This document shows positions 6,538 through 8,342 of a stretch of 8,342 nucleotides of DNA, piece after piece. Origin of the DNA: Leptolyngbya sp. SIO4C1 (lineage in GTDB: Bacteria; Cyanobacteriota; Cyanobacteriia; Phormidesmidales; Phormidesmidaceae). Each line of letters begins with the position of its first letter. Within the stretch, counting starts at the first letter, position 1. The stretch spans positions 1-8,342 of the forward strand of contig JAAHIA010000218.1 in assembly GCA_010671975.1 (NCBI GenBank), in the 5' to 3' direction. The translations under genes and the position numbers were made by a program. The notes under the pieces are model-generated. The model did no database searches and was not told the DNA's origin. It was given only the letters and a program-made list of their open reading frames with translations.

Positions 6538-7473
6538 ATGTCTGCGCCTGATATTCCGCTGATTGACTTTGCGCCCTTCCTCACGGCTGCGACGGAGGCT
6601 CAGCAGCCTGTGGCGCAGGCGGTCTTTCGGGCCTGCCACGAGGTGGGCTTCTTGTATGTGAAACATCACGGTATTCCGCAGGCGGCCATTGAGCAAGCAT
6701 TTGCGCAGTCGCGCGCGTTTTTCGCTAGGCCGCTAGCGGAGAAGCAGGCGCTTGCCTGGTCAGATGCCACCAGCAATCGTGGCTATGTCGGCATAGAGCG
6801 CGAGCGGCTTGATGAGACGCAGCCGGGCGATCTCAAGGAGGCGTTTAACGTGGGTAAAGAGAGTTCGGCTAGGGCGCGCTCTGAAGCGCCGCCGGTGGTC
6901 AACTGCTGGCCTGAGGACGCTACGTTTCAGCCAGCGATCAGCGAATTTTTTCAGCACTGTACGGCTGCTGCGACCCGCCTACTGCAAGCCTTTGCGATCG
7001 CGCTCTCCCTACCGCCCGACTATCTGAGCGCCCGACATCAGACGCATGACTATACGCTGCGGCTGCTGCACTATCCGCCGCTGACGACGCTGCCTCAGCC
7101 AGGGCAGCTGCGCGCCGGGGCCCATTCTGACTACGGCTCGCTGACGCTGCTGTTTCAAGATCGCATCGGTGGACTGGAAGTGCTGAGTCGGCAAGGCTGG
7201 GTAACGGCCCCCGTGATTCCCGGTGCGATACTGGTCAATACTGGCGACCTGATGCAGCGCTGGAGCAACCATCTCTTTCGCTCGACGCAGCATCGGGTGA
7301 GGCTACCAGAAGAGACAGGCTGCGATCGCTACTCGATAGCCTTCTTCTGTCAGCCCGATGCCGCTACCGAAATCACCTGTCTGCCCAGCTGTCAGAGCGC
7401 TGATAGACCGGCTCAATATCCGCCCGTTACCGCCGGTGACTACTTGCTCAGCCGTTTGCAGGCTACCTATTAA
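6538..7473 (+). CDS. Isopenicillin N synthase-like Fe(II)/2-oxoglutarate dioxygenase
   Basis: 311 residues from the ATG at 6538; an in-frame ATG at 6508 would add ten residues, MLGCWLLVLL. I prefer 6538 because family members normally begin a few residues before IPLIDFAPF, although neither start has a good Shine-Dalgarno. Numbered from 6538, the N-terminal DIOX_N-type region covers about residues 5-120 (CHEVGFLYVKHHGI) and the catalytic barrel about 170-275. The iron triad is H196-x-D198 (AHSDYGSLTLLFQD) and H252 (RSTQHRV); R264-x-S266 (RYSIAFF) binds the 2-oxoglutarate carboxylate in this family. The GDLKEAFNVG segment is typical of bacterial IPNS-like oxygenases of unknown substrate. The gene diverges from futB and converges on the deaminase. 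The substrate cannot be read from the sequence; a true penicillin pathway enzyme is unlikely because no such genes are nearby. Confidence 0.9.
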   Translation: MSAPDIPLIDFAPFLTAATEAQQPVAQAVFRACHEVGFLYVKHHGIPQAAIEQAFAQSRAFFARPLAEKQALAWSDATSNRGYVGIERERLDETQPGDLKEAFNVGKESSARARSEAPPVVNCWPEDATFQPAISEFFQHCTAAATRLLQAFAIALSLPPDYLSARHQTHDYTLRLLHYPPLTTLPQPGQLRAGAHSDYGSLTLLFQDRIGGLEVLSRQGWVTAPVIPGAILVNTGDLMQRWSNHLFRSTQHRVRLPEETGCDRYSIAFFCQPDAATEITCLPSCQSADRPAQYPPVTAGDYLLSRLQATY

Positions 7474-7518
7474 AGCCTGACCGCAGCTCTATGACATTAG
7501 CTGCTTACGTAAGCCTGC
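7458..7518. terminator. Weak inverted repeats between the convergent genes
   Basis: The 50-bp gap and its edges contain several short inverted repeats: CAGGCT/AGCCTG (7459-7464 / 7474-7479, across the oxygenase stop), GCAGCT/AGCTGC (7483-7488 / 7499-7504), a perfect 12-bp palindrome GCTTACGTAAGC (7503-7514), and GCAGGCT/AGCCTGC (7458-7464 / 7512-7518). None is followed by a T-tract on the plus strand, so termination here would be weak or factor-dependent. Confidence 0.25.
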
Positions 7519-7523
7519 AAAAT

Positions 7524-8342
7524 TCAAGCCGAGGCAACCATCTCCTTTGCCAGCCGATTGCAGGTTTCAACTAGCGTGCCTAGCTCTACCGTCAGCAGCT
7601 GCCCCTGCTCAATCACCTGTCGACCGTTGATGAAGCTGTGCTCAACCCGAGCGGGTTGACAGAAAATTAGCGCCGCGACCACATCGTGGTGACTGCCGAC
7701 CAGCGCCGGCTGATCGATATCAAACGTAATAAAATCTGCTGACATGCCCGGTGCCAGATAGCCAATATCGTCTCTGCCGAGCACCCGCGCTCCGCCGCGC
7801 GTTGCCAGCATCAGCGCCTCGCGGGCCGTCATAGCGGCTGCAGATGTTTCTCTGACCCGCGCTATTAGAAACGCCGTGCGGGCCTCCTGTAGCAGGTTTG
7901 AAGCATCGTTTGAGGCTGCGCCATCGACGCCAAGGCCCACTGGCACACTGTGGTTTAGCATGGTCCGAATCGGGGCGATGCCGCTAGCCAGGCGCAGGTT
8001 GCTGCAGGGGCAATGGGCCACGCCGGTGCCTGTGCGGCCAAAGGTTTGAATCGTCGTGTCGCTGAGCTTGACGCAGTGGGCGTGCCAAACATCCTCGCCC
8101 AGCCAGCCGACCGAGTGAGCATAGTCACCGGGGCTGAGCCCAAACCGCTTGAGGCTATAGTCTACATCGCTCTGATTTTCGGCTAGGTGCGTATGCAGCC
8201 GCACCTGCGGATAGGCCCGCGCCATTGCGGCCGACTCGCGCATCAGATCGGTCGAAACTGTAAACGGCGAGCAAGGCGCTAGCACCAGCCGCGTCATCGC
8301 ATGGCGACTGCTGTCATGGTACTGCTCGATCAGCCGCTGAGA
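7524..8342 (-). CDS. 8-oxoguanine deaminase-like amidohydrolase, 5' partial
   Basis: The frame stays open to the window edge, giving the last 272 residues of a protein whose family is usually near 450; the methionine coded at 8295-8297 is internal. Visible amidohydrolase motifs are ALAPCSPFTV-like (LVLAPCSPFTV), HTHLAEN (metal His and catalytic Glu), HAHCVKLSD (metal-region His), HCPCSNLRLASG and GVDGAASNDASNLL (active-site Asp). The C-terminal LAPGMSADFITFD strand returns to the composite beta domain. The N-terminal metal HxH lies outside the window. GVDGAASND, the HCPCSN run and the SQRLIEQYHD lead-in fit the 8-oxoguanine deaminase/hydroxyatrazine hydrolase (AtzB-like) branch of COG0402, which deaminates purine or triazine rings in the cytoplasm. 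Guanine deaminase or another purine deaminase remains possible. It converges on the IPNS-like oxygenase with a 50-bp gap. Confidence 0.87.
   Translation of the reverse strand, partial: SQRLIEQYHDSSRHAMTRLVLAPCSPFTVSTDLMRESAAMARAYPQVRLHTHLAENQSDVDYSLKRFGLSPGDYAHSVGWLGEDVWHAHCVKLSDTTIQTFGRTGTGVAHCPCSNLRLASGIAPIRTMLNHSVPVGLGVDGAASNDASNLLQEARTAFLIARVRETSAAAMTAREALMLATRGGARVLGRDDIGYLAPGMSADFITFDIDQPALVGSHHDVVAALIFCQPARVEHSFINGRQVIEQGQLLTVELGTLVETCNRLAKEMVASA

Noticed and set aside
6508..8342. Beta-lactam biosynthesis cluster
   Set aside because: The IPNS-like label reflects fold only. No NRPS, acyltransferase or beta-lactam genes are present, and the neighbour is a purine-type deaminase.

Overview
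The window looks like cyanobacterial chromosome. The palindromic octamer GCGATCGC (HIP1) occurs at nine places (starting at 2342, 2875, 3653, 3721, 4652, 5912, 6380, 6994 and 7322), far above chance for 8.3 kb. The FutA/FutB iron-uptake proteins are also of the cyanobacterial type. The genus cannot be named from this sequence alone. All calls come from reading the sequence and from remembered family motifs; no database search was possible.

Layout. (1) Bases 1-2523, plus strand: the 3' part of a very large, acidic, calcium-binding secreted protein whose start lies upstream. It has three stacked repeat classes: five 39-residue units, four 66-residue units and about seventeen RTX nonapeptides, followed by a type I secretion C-terminus. 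(2) Bases 2524-2791: a short intergenic region with a hairpin just after the stop and a strong 13-bp-stem terminator placed to serve both converging transcripts. (3) Bases 2792-6314, minus strand: an iron(III) uptake group read in the order futB (permease), futA (binding protein), piuC-like Fe(II)/2-oxoglutarate dioxygenase. futA and piuC are 5 bp apart. The ATPase FutC is not in the window. (4) Bases 6315-6537: a divergent promoter region with a plausible futB promoter and an extended HIP1 palindrome. (5) Bases 6538-7473, plus strand: a second, unrelated Fe(II)/2-oxoglutarate dioxygenase of the isopenicillin N synthase-like family. (6) Bases 7524-8342, minus strand: the C-terminal two thirds of an 8-oxoguanine deaminase-like amidohydrolase, cut by the window edge and convergent with the previous gene.

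How the genes may work together. FutB and FutA form the membrane and binding parts of a ferric iron importer, and the PiuC-like enzyme is a known companion of iron acquisition genes. The IPNS-like oxygenase could belong with the iron group, with which it shares a divergent control region, or with the deaminase in a purine-related pathway; the sequence does not decide. The large repeat protein appears to be an independent neighbour. No clearly new system is present. The most distinctive element is the layered repeat protein with its almost identical, probably still expanding, 117-bp repeats.
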